This document shows positions 17,102 to 25,275 of a DNA stretch of 64,000 nucleotides, piece by piece. Position 1 is the first letter of the stretch; each line of letters starts with the position of its first letter. The translations under genes were made by a program, and so were the position numbers. Source of the DNA: Spirochaeta sp. UBA5339 (lineage in GTDB: Bacteria > Spirochaetota > Spirochaetia > DSM-2461); NCBI GenBank assembly GCA_002408085.1, contig DHQL01000020.1, positions 924 to 64,923 on the forward strand, read 5' to 3'. Below the pieces are notes generated by a model. It made no database searches and was not told where the DNA came from. It saw nothing but the letters and a program-made list of their open reading frames with translations.

Positions 17102-19286
17102 TGATACCCTGAGGGTCCTGAGGTCCATTAAGATTCTGTCCAATCTGGATCATGACAGCCTGGAACTCCTCTACTCACATATGCACGAAGAGTTCTACCG
17201 CAAAGGAGAGTCTCTCTTCCAGGAGGGGGATGCCGGGGACACAATGTATGTCGTAATAAAGGGAGTTGTGTCGATCCGGGTATCCGCAGCCGATGGAGAA
17301 GCCATTGAGATTGCCGAAATCCCGGAGGGTAATTTTCTTGGAGAGATGTCCATCTTCGACAATGCCCCCCGCTCTGCAACCTGCACACCGAAAACGGACT
17401 GCACCGTCCTGAGTCTGAAATCAGAGGCCTTCTACAGTTTCATAGAGAAGAATCCCGAGGCCGGGAATTCCATAATGCACCCCATGCTGAAAACCATCAC
17501 CCAGAGACTTAAAAATACGGCAGCCTTTCTATCGGATATGGTTACCTGGGGAGAACAGGCCAGAGTCAGAGCCATTACCGATGATTTTACAGGACTCTAC
17601 AACCGGCGCTTTCTTGATGATGCGGTACAGGAGAGGATCAACGAGGCAGAATCATCTTCCGAACCCCTCTCCCTGATTATGGCGGACCTCGACTACTTCG
17701 GCACCCTGAACACCATCTACGGTACAGAAAGATCCGACAGCCTGCTCCTTCAGTTTACCGATGTCTGCCGTCAGGTATTCAGAGAGGAGGATCTTCTTGC
17801 CCGTTACGGGGGAGATGAGTTTGTCTTCCTGCTTCCGGGAACAGGGGGAGAGGAGGCTCTCTATCTCTCTGAAAAACTCAATAAGGAGCTGGCAGGGATC
17901 AGCCTTCCTGAGGAGGTTCTCAAGACGTCAGGCTCAGCAGCCATTAATCCCGAAAGGATATCCGCCAGCCTGGGTATATCCTCATTTCCCGACCACGGCC
18001 GCAGCGCCGAGGATCTGAAAAGCTTTGCCGACAAAGCCCTCTACGAAGCAAAGGAGGAGGGACGAAGCTGTGCCAGGCTCTGGAAGAGCGGAGCAGGAGA
18101 GCCGATCCAGAAATCCGGTATATCTACAATAAAAAAGAGAAACCGCATCATATCCCATATTCTGGAGGCCATGGATCAGCGTGACGGCTTTCTTGTGATG
18201 GGACACTTAGACCCTGATGAAGACTGCATCTCCTCCATTATCGCCATGGCTCTATTGCTGAACAAATTTTCCAAAAACGCCTACATACTGATTCCCCGGA
18301 AGATCAACGAAAATTTCCGCTTTCTTTTGAATATATGCCGCTACAATGCCATTGGAATCATCCATGCCGATGAAGAACTTCCCGAAGATATAACAACAAT
18401 TTTCATAATGGACACGCCCAAACCGGAAATGAGAGAGAAGTTTCCAGACAGGGAGAAGCTGTTTTCTGACCTTAAGATTCTCAAGATTGAGATAGACCAC
18501 CACCTGGAGGCCGACAGCCGTTACAACGGTGACAGGGGATACTGCCTGGTGGATGAAGCCTCTTCTGCCTGCGAACTTGTGGGGATGCTGGCCCTGAAAC
18601 TGAACAAGAGGGAGGATCTTCTGGAGGACTACAATATTCAGGAGCTCTTTTCCAGAAATTTTGTACTGGCCGTGCTTTCGGGGATAATCGGAGACTCCAA
18701 GATGGGGAAGTATCTTAAAACCAGCAGAGAAAAATGGTACTACCGCCTCTTCAGCAGCCTCTTCAGCGAACTGTTAAGCAATGTAACCAGAAAGGACTCC
18801 CGGAATTTCTCATCCATGGAGGAGGTCTTTGACGGTCTTCAGCAACTCTCCATGCAGGAGGATGCCTGTTTTACGATGATGATGAAGCAGAAGGTGGATT
18901 TTTCCCCGAAAATCGGAACCGTTATTATACCCGAAGAAGTTATCGACGAGATGAAGAAGGCCTTTGACCATGACACCATCGTGACTGTTGCCCGGTACAC
19001 GGCGGACTCCCTGGCGGAACACAGCCGTCTCCTCTCTCTGGTAGCCTACAGGGACGACCAGCCCGGTTCAGAACTGATTCAGTTCCGTATACGACGCAGC
19101 CACTCATATAAGGACCTTGATCTGAGACTAATTCTGGACCGATTCGGCATTGCCAACGGCGGGGGGCATCCTGGAGCCATTGGCTTCCGCTTTCCCCATA
19201 GGGAAATTCCCGATCTCTACGGCTATGTTCAATCCATAATTCCAGGCATAGAAGAGCTTATGGAGGAGTCTGCATCGGACTCGTAG
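17094..19286 (+). CDS. CNB-GGDEF-DHH/DHHA1 fusion: probable cyclic-dinucleotide synthase/phosphodiesterase
   Basis: A 730-residue cytoplasmic protein with three modules. Residues about 10-130 are a cNMP-binding barrel (LFQEGDAGDTMYVVIKGVV, NFLGEMSIFD). Residues about 165-325 are a GGDEF domain with RYGGDEFVFLLPG near 237-249 and the inhibitory motif REED five residues before GGDEF, so cyclic-di-GMP synthesis looks possible. Residues about 360-720 are a DHH/DHHA1 phosphoesterase: GHLDPDED from 370, MDTPKPE, D468-H469-H470, a GIIGDSKMGKY aspartate and C-terminal GGGHPGAIGF, all metal and substrate motifs present. GdpP proteins also join GGDEF and DHH domains, but theirs is a degenerate GGDEF behind PAS and TM segments. 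No membrane segment is seen here. Confidence 0.9.
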   Translation: MTDDTLRVLRSIKILSNLDHDSLELLYSHMHEEFYRKGESLFQEGDAGDTMYVVIKGVVSIRVSAADGEAIEIAEIPEGNFLGEMSIFDNAPRSATCTPKTDCTVLSLKSEAFYSFIEKNPEAGNSIMHPMLKTITQRLKNTAAFLSDMVTWGEQARVRAITDDFTGLYNRRFLDDAVQERINEAESSSEPLSLIMADLDYFGTLNTIYGTERSDSLLLQFTDVCRQVFREEDLLARYGGDEFVFLLPGTGGEEALYLSEKLNKELAGISLPEEVLKTSGSAAINPERISASLGISSFPDHGRSAEDLKSFADKALYEAKEEGRSCARLWKSGAGEPIQKSGISTIKKRNRIISHILEAMDQRDGFLVMGHLDPDEDCISSIIAMALLLNKFSKNAYILIPRKINENFRFLLNICRYNAIGIIHADEELPEDITTIFIMDTPKPEMREKFPDREKLFSDLKILKIEIDHHLEADSRYNGDRGYCLVDEASSACELVGMLALKLNKREDLLEDYNIQELFSRNFVLAVLSGIIGDSKMGKYLKTSREKWYYRLFSSLFSELLSNVTRKDSRNFSSMEEVFDGLQQLSMQEDACFTMMMKQKVDFSPKIGTVIIPEEVIDEMKKAFDHDTIVTVARYTADSLAEHSRLLSLVAYRDDQPGSELIQFRIRRSHSYKDLDLRLILDRFGIANGGGHPGAIGFRFPHREIPDLYGYVQSIIPGIEELMEESASDS

Positions 19287-19356
19287 CTATTTACTTTTGA
19301 TTTTGCCCGGCGGATAGTTTAGATTCTGAGTTATCCGAAAACCGAGGAGCAGAGTT

Positions 19357-19620
19357 ATGAAAAAGAATATGGGAACAACCGACAAGCTGATAAGAGTCTT
19401 TCTGGCCATAGTCATCCTTGCCCTGATACTGAAGGGGGTTCTTACGGGAACTGCAGCGGTAATTCTCGGCATTTTTGCAGCAGCCTTTGTTCTGTCCAGT
19501 ATGCTGGGTTTCTGCCCCCTCTATGCTCCCTTCAAGATAAACACTACCAGAAGAAACCTCAAGGACACTGACCCCGACAAGGAAAGGGGTGATGAGACTG
19601 TGGGAGGCGAAGAGGAGTAA
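19357..19620 (+). CDS. DUF2892 (YgaP-type) small membrane protein
   Basis: Protein of 87 residues with the DUF2892 pattern: NMGTTDKLIRVFLAIVILAL then a second hydrophobic helix (AAVILGIFAAAFVLSSMLG) followed by FCPLYAPF with a conserved cysteine, and an acidic tail. It is expected to sit in the inner membrane. GAGGAG lies before the ATG. It is followed 118 bases later by the copper regulator, but that gene has its own promoter, so co-regulation is uncertain. Confidence 0.85.
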   Translation: MKKNMGTTDKLIRVFLAIVILALILKGVLTGTAAVILGIFAAAFVLSSMLGFCPLYAPFKINTTRRNLKDTDPDKERGDETVGGEEE

Positions 19621-19688
19621 CAACTTACAACCGGACCCCGGTTTCTCACTCTTTATTCAATTAATCATATATAATCCGATTATCAATA

Positions 19689-19738
19689 TTGACAATTTTA
19701 CTCATCACCCCTATAAATAGGATAGGGGGGTATCCTAT
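19689..19738 (+). promoter_or_regulatory. csoR-copA promoter with overlapping CsoR-type operator
   Basis: TTGACA (19689-19694), a 17-base spacer and TATAAA (19712-19717) form a near-consensus promoter. Immediately downstream ATAGGATA (19717-19724), GGGGGG, TATCCTAT (19731-19738) make a perfect 8-bp inverted repeat with a G-run centre, the type of site bound by CsoR repressors. A second inverted repeat, CCCCTAT (19708-19714) with ATAGGGG (19722-19728), overlaps it. The operator abuts the csoR ATG, and its G-run is also the only candidate ribosome site. Confidence 0.8.
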
Positions 19739-20032
19739 ATGTCAAAAAAAGAGCTTCGTAAAGCCCATCATCCCTATGCAACCAAGCAGAGCATGATCAA
19801 CAGGATGAAGAGAATTGAGGGGCAGATCAGAGGCATCAGCCGGATGATCGAGGAAGACGTCTACTGCGATGATATACTTCATCAGTTTATGAGCGTCGAA
19901 TCGGCCATAGCCGGTGTAAAAAACAGCCTGCTGGAAGCCCATATGAAGGGATGCATTGTCTGTCAGATCCAGGAGGGAAACCTGGATGCGGTGGACGAGG
20001 TACTTAATACAATCGGAAAAATGACAAAGTGA
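19739..20032 (+). CDS. csoR: CsoR-family copper-sensing repressor
   Basis: All-helical DUF156/CsoR repressor of 97 residues. The copper ligands align as Cys43 (DVYCDD), His68 and Cys72 (EAHMKGC), the C-H-C arrangement of Cu(I)-sensing CsoR rather than the formaldehyde or nickel variants. It should repress its own promoter, whose operator ends at its start codon, and release on Cu(I) binding. copA starts 24 bases downstream, so both genes are on one transcript. Confidence 0.94.
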   Translation: MSKKELRKAHHPYATKQSMINRMKRIEGQIRGISRMIEEDVYCDDILHQFMSVESAIAGVKNSLLEAHMKGCIVCQIQEGNLDAVDEVLNTIGKMTK

Positions 20033-20056
20033 TCCTCCCCTGAAGAAGGATGTTTT

Positions 20057-22489
20057 ATGGAAATTGTACAGCTGAATATAAAGGGCATGACCTGTGCCTC
20101 CTGTGTGGCCCATGTGGAAAAGGGCATCAAGAAGAGAGAAGGCATCGATATGGCTTCCGTCAACCTGGCCACCGAAAAGGCAACCGTCAGTTATGACCCT
20201 GATAAAACGGATATTCAGGCCATTATCAAGGCCGTCGGAGATGCCGGCTACGGTGCTTCCCTGCCCTCAGAAGAAGAGAGTACCGAAAAAGATGGAGAAC
20301 TGAAAAAGCTCAGGTTCCAGACCGCAGCGGCGGCAGTGCTGACGGCGCCTATGATGTTCGGAATGGTTCTGATGCTTCTGAAAGTAGACGCTCTCCACTT
20401 CCTTCACAGACCCTGGTTCCAGATTATTCTGGCCACACCGGTACAGTTCTGGATCGGTCTGCGCTTCTACAGGGGCGCATGGAAGACCCTTAGGGCCGGA
20501 AGTCCGGGAATGGATGTTCTTGTGGCCCTGGGAACATCGGCGGCCTACTTTTTCAGTATCTACAATGGCTTCTATGCCGAAGCCCATCTGGCGATGCCCC
20601 ATCTCTACTTTGAAGCCTCCGCCATGATCATCACCCTGGTACTTTTAGGTAAATACCTGGAAACAGGAGCCAAGGGTAAGACCTCGGAAGCCATAAGAAA
20701 GCTGATGGGCCTTCAGCCCAAGACCGCCCGTGTGGAGCGTGAGGGACAGGAGATAGAGATTCCCGTAAGTGATGTTGTTATCGGAGATATCGTCCTTATC
20801 CGCCCGGGGGATAGAATCCCCGTAGACGGCCCGGTTCTGGAAGGGAGCACCGCCGTGGATGAGAGCATGATTACCGGAGAGAGCATGCCCGTGGAAAAAG
20901 GCCCCGGCGACACACTTGTCAGCGGAACCATCAACAGCTACGGCGCCGTCCGTTTCCGGGCGGAGCATGTGGGCAGTGATTCGGTTCTTTCACGGATCAT
21001 CCAGGTAGTGGAAGAGGCTCAGGGGTCAAAGGCTCCCATACAGAAGCTGGCCGACAGGGTGGCGGCGGTGTTCGTTCCTGCTGTGCTTGGGATCGCCCTT
21101 GTCACCCTTCTATTATGGACCTTTGCCGCCGGTGACTTTCCCGGCGGTATGGTGGCTGCAGTGGCGGTCCTTGTCATTGCCTGCCCCTGCGCTCTCGGCC
21201 TGGCGACACCCACTGCAATTATGGTGGGAACCGGTCTCGGTGCCGGACGGGGTATTCTGATCAGAAACGGGGAGATCCTGCAGAATGCCGGAAAACTGAG
21301 CGCCCTTGTTCTGGATAAGACAGGTACTCTGACCAGGGGAAAGCCGGAGCTGGGGGATATAATTCCTGTCGGCGGCGAGACGGACAGAGAGAGACTTCTT
21401 ACTCTGGCGGCCTCTCTGGAAGACATCTCTGAACACCCCCTTGCCCGTGCCGTAGCAGCGGGTGCGGAAGAAGCGGGAGTACCCGTTCTGAAATGCGAAG
21501 ATTTCAGCGCCCTGCCGGGACAGGGTGTAGAGGGCCGTATCGATGGCCGGGACTACCTGATCGGCAAGGAGGATTTCCTGGCATCCAGAGGAATCTACCT
21601 GAATGACGAGGCTCTTCAGATCAAGAAGGCTGAGCTGGAAGACAGGGGCAGTACGGTCATCATTCTCGCCGATGCCGGGGAGAAGACTCCCCTGGCCCTT
21701 CTCCCTCTGGCGGACCGTCTGAAAGAGAGCTCTGTGGAAGCGGTGGCCCTTTTGAAGGGTCTGGGTCTTGAGGTCTATATGATTACCGGTGATAACGCCA
21801 GAACGGCCCGGGCCGTAGCGTCAGAAGCCGGAATCAACCATGTACTGGCTGAGGTTCTACCCGAGGGGAAATCGGATGAAATAAAGAAACTTCAGAAGAA
21901 AGGTCATATTGTGGCCATGGCGGGTGACGGAATCAACGACGCCCCGGCTCTGGCGGTTTCTGATGTGGGTATAGCCATGGCCGAGGGATCGGACATCGCC
22001 ATGGAGAGCGCCGATATAACCCTGATGCGGGGAGATCTGAGGGAGATCGCTGCAGCGGTGCTGCTCTCCAGAAGAACCATGAGCAAGATAAAGCAGAATC
22101 TCTTCTGGGCATTCTTCTACAACTCCCTGGGGATTCCCTTTGCGGCCATGGGCCTCCTGAACCCCATCATTGCAGGTGCGGCCATGGCATTCAGTTCGGT
22201 TTCGGTTGTGAGTAACTCTCTGAGCCTCAGGAAATTCAAGGTAAACTGGTCCGCAGGAAGCACAAAAGCCCCGGCGGCTAAGGAGAATAGTATGCAGACA
22301 GTAATTAAAGTCGAAGGAATGAGCTGCAACCACTGCAAAATGTCGGTGGAGAAGGCGGCGTCTTCGATTGAATCGGTCAGTTCGGCGGTGGTCGATCTGG
22401 AGAAGAAGGAACTCTCTCTTGATGTGGATGAGAGCAGAATCGACGAGGTGAAGGCGGCCATTACGGAAGCCGGGTTTACTCCTCTTTAG
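20057..22489 (+). CDS. copA: Copper-exporting P1B-type ATPase with N- and C-terminal HMA domains
   Basis: Inner-membrane Cu(I) exporter of 810 residues. An N-terminal HMA domain has GMTCASC (residues 10-16). The membrane metal motif is CPC at 376-378 (ACPCALGLATPT), the phosphorylated aspartate is D420 in DKTGTLTRG, the actuator loop has ITGESMPVEK, and the hinge has GDGINDAPALAVSD. After the last helices a second, complete HMA domain begins near 745 with GMSCNHC (754-760); this looks like a copper chaperone of the CopZ type fused to the C-terminus. No separate copZ is seen. Confidence 0.96.
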   Translation: MEIVQLNIKGMTCASCVAHVEKGIKKREGIDMASVNLATEKATVSYDPDKTDIQAIIKAVGDAGYGASLPSEEESTEKDGELKKLRFQTAAAAVLTAPMMFGMVLMLLKVDALHFLHRPWFQIILATPVQFWIGLRFYRGAWKTLRAGSPGMDVLVALGTSAAYFFSIYNGFYAEAHLAMPHLYFEASAMIITLVLLGKYLETGAKGKTSEAIRKLMGLQPKTARVEREGQEIEIPVSDVVIGDIVLIRPGDRIPVDGPVLEGSTAVDESMITGESMPVEKGPGDTLVSGTINSYGAVRFRAEHVGSDSVLSRIIQVVEEAQGSKAPIQKLADRVAAVFVPAVLGIALVTLLLWTFAAGDFPGGMVAAVAVLVIACPCALGLATPTAIMVGTGLGAGRGILIRNGEILQNAGKLSALVLDKTGTLTRGKPELGDIIPVGGETDRERLLTLAASLEDISEHPLARAVAAGAEEAGVPVLKCEDFSALPGQGVEGRIDGRDYLIGKEDFLASRGIYLNDEALQIKKAELEDRGSTVIILADAGEKTPLALLPLADRLKESSVEAVALLKGLGLEVYMITGDNARTARAVASEAGINHVLAEVLPEGKSDEIKKLQKKGHIVAMAGDGINDAPALAVSDVGIAMAEGSDIAMESADITLMRGDLREIAAAVLLSRRTMSKIKQNLFWAFFYNSLGIPFAAMGLLNPIIAGAAMAFSSVSVVSNSLSLRKFKVNWSAGSTKAPAAKENSMQTVIKVEGMSCNHCKMSVEKAASSIESVSSAVVDLEKKELSLDVDESRIDEVKAAITEAGFTPL

Positions 22490-22542
22490 ATGGTTCCCGG
22501 ACTCAGGGGCCGGTTTCCGGTCCTTCCTGTCCTTTTAAGCAG

Positions 22543-22572
22543 CGGCGTCCCTATCAGGGCGCCGTTTTTTTT
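22543..22572 (+). terminator. Terminator of the copper operon
   Basis: CGGCGTCC (22543-22550), loop CTATCA, GGGCGCCG (22557-22564; one G-U pair), then eight T residues (22565-22572). It lies 54 bases after the copA stop codon. Confidence 0.92.
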
Positions 22573-22611
22573 CATCCCGGGATGCGACCCGCCCGAATCT
22601 GACGATTAAGC

Positions 22612-22670
22612 TTGACACCCTGTATTTCAGGGTATAAACTTTGACGCAACCGGTTGGCTAACCGGTTGCG
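22612..22670 (+). promoter_or_regulatory. Promoter and LacI-type operator of the regulator-kinase operon
   Basis: TTGACA at 22612-22617 is followed by TATAAA at 22633-22638 (15-base spacer) or TAAACT at 22635-22640 (17). Just downstream CGCAACCGGTT (22645-22655), GGCT, AACCGGTTGCG (22660-22670) is a perfect 11-bp inverted repeat, the classic form for a LacI-family dimer. Its position at the start of the transcript implies autorepression. Confidence 0.85.
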
Positions 22671-22684
22671 CAAGGAGTTTGCCG

Positions 22685-23734
22685 TTGCCCGGACCGGAAA
22701 GAAACAGAACAACCATGCAGGATGTGGCCATGAAAGCGGGGGTATCCAAGACAACAGTCTCCCACGCCCTGAATCGGACCCGCCCCGTAGAAGAGAGCAC
22801 CCGCCGGAAAATTGATGCCGCGGTCCGGGAGCTCGGTTATGTTCCCAACCAGGCCGCCCGCAGCCTGAACGGCAAGGGCCTCAAGGTTCTCGGTATGATC
22901 ATCACCGACATAAGAGAAAGCTTCTACTCACAGATTGTCAAAACCATGGAGGAAGAGGCCTCCCGTCTGGGATTCAATATCATGATCTGCTCCTCGGAAG
23001 ATGAACTGGAAAAAGAGACCCGGTCTCTGGATCTCCTCTGCCGCAAGGGGATGGATCTCCTTGTCCACTCTCCGGTTCACAGGAAACACTCCCGGAAGGC
23101 GGCTGCCGGAACCGGAATTCCCGTAATTGAGATCGACCGGCTCAGCGAAGGCCGAGACGGTCCCTTTGTGGGGATTCCCAACAGAGAGGCCGCAGCAGAG
23201 TCAGCTGGAGTACTGCTGACCAACGGCTGCAGACGGCCGGGAATGATCAGTTTTTCTGAAACTGTCTCCACCATGACCGAGCGCTGCGCCGGATACCGTA
23301 AGGCTCTGGCCGGCAGAGGTTTTGATCCCCTGGTTCTTCACACAGACTCCAGGACTCCTGAAGTAATAAGAAGGGAGATCAGAGGATGGATTGAGACGGA
23401 AAGGCCCGATGGTTTGATTTGCGGCAACGAGACAATCTCACTGGCAGCGGTACAGGCCGTCCGGGAAATGGGCCTTAACATCCCAGCTGATATGAAGATT
23501 ATCGGATTTGACGATAATCCCTGGATGGCATTCCTCAGCCCTCCCCTTTCGGTGGTCAGACAGCCCACGGAGAGGATAGCCAGGGAGCTGATGAAACTTG
23601 TAGAACTGAGTCTCTCTCCCGATTACCGGAAAGAAGGGACCATCGGCAGCAGGATTATTGTTCCGGCAGAGCTTATTCTGCGCGGCTCCTGCGGATCTGA
23701 AAAGCAAAGAGTAATTACAATCAAAGGAGATTAA
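22685..23734 (+). CDS. LacI-family transcriptional regulator
   Basis: Repressor of about 349 residues: an N-terminal helix-turn-helix (MQDVAMKAGVSKTTVSHALN), hinge helix (YVPNQAARSLNGKG) and a periplasmic-binding-like effector domain (IIGFDDNPWMAFLSPPLSVVRQP). In-frame TTG codons lie at 22679 and 22685 and an ATG at 22715; AAGGAG at 22672-22677 leaves one base before the first but seven before the second, so TTG 22685 is preferred. It is followed 1 base after its stop by a sugar kinase gene and probably responds to that kinase's sugar. The effector cannot be read from the sequence. Confidence 0.92.
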   Translation: MPGPERNRTTMQDVAMKAGVSKTTVSHALNRTRPVEESTRRKIDAAVRELGYVPNQAARSLNGKGLKVLGMIITDIRESFYSQIVKTMEEEASRLGFNIMICSSEDELEKETRSLDLLCRKGMDLLVHSPVHRKHSRKAAAGTGIPVIEIDRLSEGRDGPFVGIPNREAAAESAGVLLTNGCRRPGMISFSETVSTMTERCAGYRKALAGRGFDPLVLHTDSRTPEVIRREIRGWIETERPDGLICGNETISLAAVQAVREMGLNIPADMKIIGFDDNPWMAFLSPPLSVVRQPTERIARELMKLVELSLSPDYRKEGTIGSRIIVPAELILRGSCGSEKQRVITIKGD

Positions 23735-23735
23735 T

Positions 23736-24668
23736 ATGATTATCAGTTTAGGCGAAGGACTTATCGACTTTATCAGCCTCAAGGACCTCGATTTTTCCGG
23801 CTATCCCGGAGGGTCCCCCTTCAACACCTCCATTGCCATTGCCCGGCAGCAGGTTCCCGGACAGTACCTGGGACGTCTTAGCACCGACCTCTTCGGAAAC
23901 CGACTTATGGAACATCTGAAACAGAACAAGGTGGGAACCGATCTTGTTGTCCGCAGTGACGATCCGTCAACCATGGGATTTGTCCAGAAGCAGAGCGACG
24001 GCTCGGCAAAGTACGCCTTTTACTCCAGCAGCGCCGCCGACCGCTCCTGGAGGTCTGAAGAACTGAAAGATCTGGAGATCCCCGAAGAGGCGAAGATAAT
24101 TCACTTCGGCTCCATCTCCATAAGTCAGGAACCCAGCGGCACTGTACTGGCTGACTTTCTTCTGAACCGCTGCGGAAAGCTTCTTCTCTCCTTTGACCCC
24201 AATATCCGCCCCTCCCTGGTTCCCGACAGGGAAATCTATATCAAACGCTTCGAGGCCCTCTGCACCGCGTCGGGAATAGTAAAACTCAGCGACGAGGATC
24301 TGGAGTGGCTCTACCCCGGAACCTCCCATGATGAGGCCGTCAAGAAGATTCTCGGTCTGGGCACGACTCTTGTGGCCCTTACAGAGGGGAAGGCCGGAGC
24401 CAGACTGATTACAACATCAGAGGATGTAAGAAGTCCCCTCTTCGATCTGCCCGTGGCGGACACCATCGGCGCCGGAGATACCTTCCACGGCGCCCTTCTG
24501 GTTTTCCTTCATAACAGGGGAATCTTTACTAAGGAAGCCCTGGGTGCCATGAGCACCGCCGATCTGAAAGAGATGGGAGACTTTGCCAACAAGGCCGCCG
24601 GCATCAACTGCAGCCGCAGCGGGTGCAACCCGCCCTCCTCCGAGGAGATGAAAACCATCCAGCTCTAG
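23736..24668 (+). CDS. PfkB-family carbohydrate kinase (fructokinase-like)
   Basis: Ribokinase-fold sugar kinase of 310 residues. The N-terminal GEGLIDFISL and GGSPFNTSIAIAR form the sugar-binding side, and the C-terminal DTIGAGDTFHGALL holds the catalytic aspartate and anion hole. The closest remembered family is fructokinase (ScrK type), but sugar specificity is inferred only. AAAGGAG precedes the ATG. It is co-transcribed with the LacI regulator; no transporter or hydrolase is in the operon. Confidence 0.9.
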   Translation: MIISLGEGLIDFISLKDLDFSGYPGGSPFNTSIAIARQQVPGQYLGRLSTDLFGNRLMEHLKQNKVGTDLVVRSDDPSTMGFVQKQSDGSAKYAFYSSSAADRSWRSEELKDLEIPEEAKIIHFGSISISQEPSGTVLADFLLNRCGKLLLSFDPNIRPSLVPDREIYIKRFEALCTASGIVKLSDEDLEWLYPGTSHDEAVKKILGLGTTLVALTEGKAGARLITTSEDVRSPLFDLPVADTIGAGDTFHGALLVFLHNRGIFTKEALGAMSTADLKEMGDFANKAAGINCSRSGCNPPSSEEMKTIQL

Positions 24669-24687
24669 CCAGCCGGACACTCCGGGC

Positions 24688-24716
24688 AAAATAAAACCCC
24701 GCCAGTCGGCGGGGTT
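24688..24716 (-). terminator. Terminator between convergent sugar kinase and CMP kinase genes
   Basis: AACCCCGCC (24695-24703), loop AGTC, GGCGGGGTT (24708-24716). On the minus strand it is followed by TTATTTT, so it mainly ends the minus operon; on the plus strand the T-run is poor. Confidence 0.85.
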
Positions 24717-24732
24717 CATACTTATCTGATTA

Positions 24733-25275
24733 TTATTGCTTGTCGGCGATCACTCTGGCGGCGGCTTCGATAATATCCGCAACCTGATGCTGGTCCAGAC
24801 GGTCCGTGTTGATCACAAGGTCCGCAAAACCGTAGTCATCGTTGTCGATCTCATAGAGTCTCTTGTACCGGGCGTGGTCCCGCTCGTCACGGTTGTGGGT
24901 TTCCACCATTCTCTGCTCGAAGAGTCCGCCCTCTCTCTCCTGTATCCGCTTTGCCCGGGTTTCGGGACTGGCAGTCAGAAAGACCTTGAGGTCCGCTTCC
25001 TTGAGCATCCATATGGCAAGACGTGACCCGAGAACAGAAGAGCCCTCCATGGCCAGGTTTACCTGGTTCTCGTCCACAAAGTAGTCCCACTGAGGATCTT
25101 CCTCTGCCATCTGACAGAGTTCCTTGAAGTCGATGCCCCTGTCCTCGGCAATATTATGGAATGTATAGTTAACCAGTTTCAGATCAAGCCTTTCCGACAG
25201 GATGGTGCTGACAGAGGAGTTTCCGCATCCGCTGCGTCCCGAGATGGCGATTCTGAAGGGTTTCTTATTCAACAT
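24733..25275 (-). CDS. Cytidylate kinase-like P-loop protein with an Asn in Walker A
   Basis: The 180-residue protein matches the (d)CMP kinase family used by archaea and spirochaetes. It begins RIAISGRSGCGNSSVS; the usual Walker A lysine before the serine is asparagine (GCGNSS instead of GSGKS/T). Other blocks are VNYTFHNIAEDRGIDF, VDENQVNLAMEGSSVLGSRLAIWML and the lid-like AKRIQEREG. I recall the same GCGN form in spirochaetal homologues, so it is likely lineage-typical and not a sequencing error. Role expected: phosphorylation of CMP. Last gene of a murC-yicC-kinase operon, overlapping yicC by 11 bases. Confidence 0.8.
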   Translation of the reverse strand: MLNKKPFRIAISGRSGCGNSSVSTILSERLDLKLVNYTFHNIAEDRGIDFKELCQMAEEDPQWDYFVDENQVNLAMEGSSVLGSRLAIWMLKEADLKVFLTASPETRAKRIQEREGGLFEQRMVETHNRDERDHARYKRLYEIDNDDYGFADLVINTDRLDQHQVADIIEAAARVIADKQ

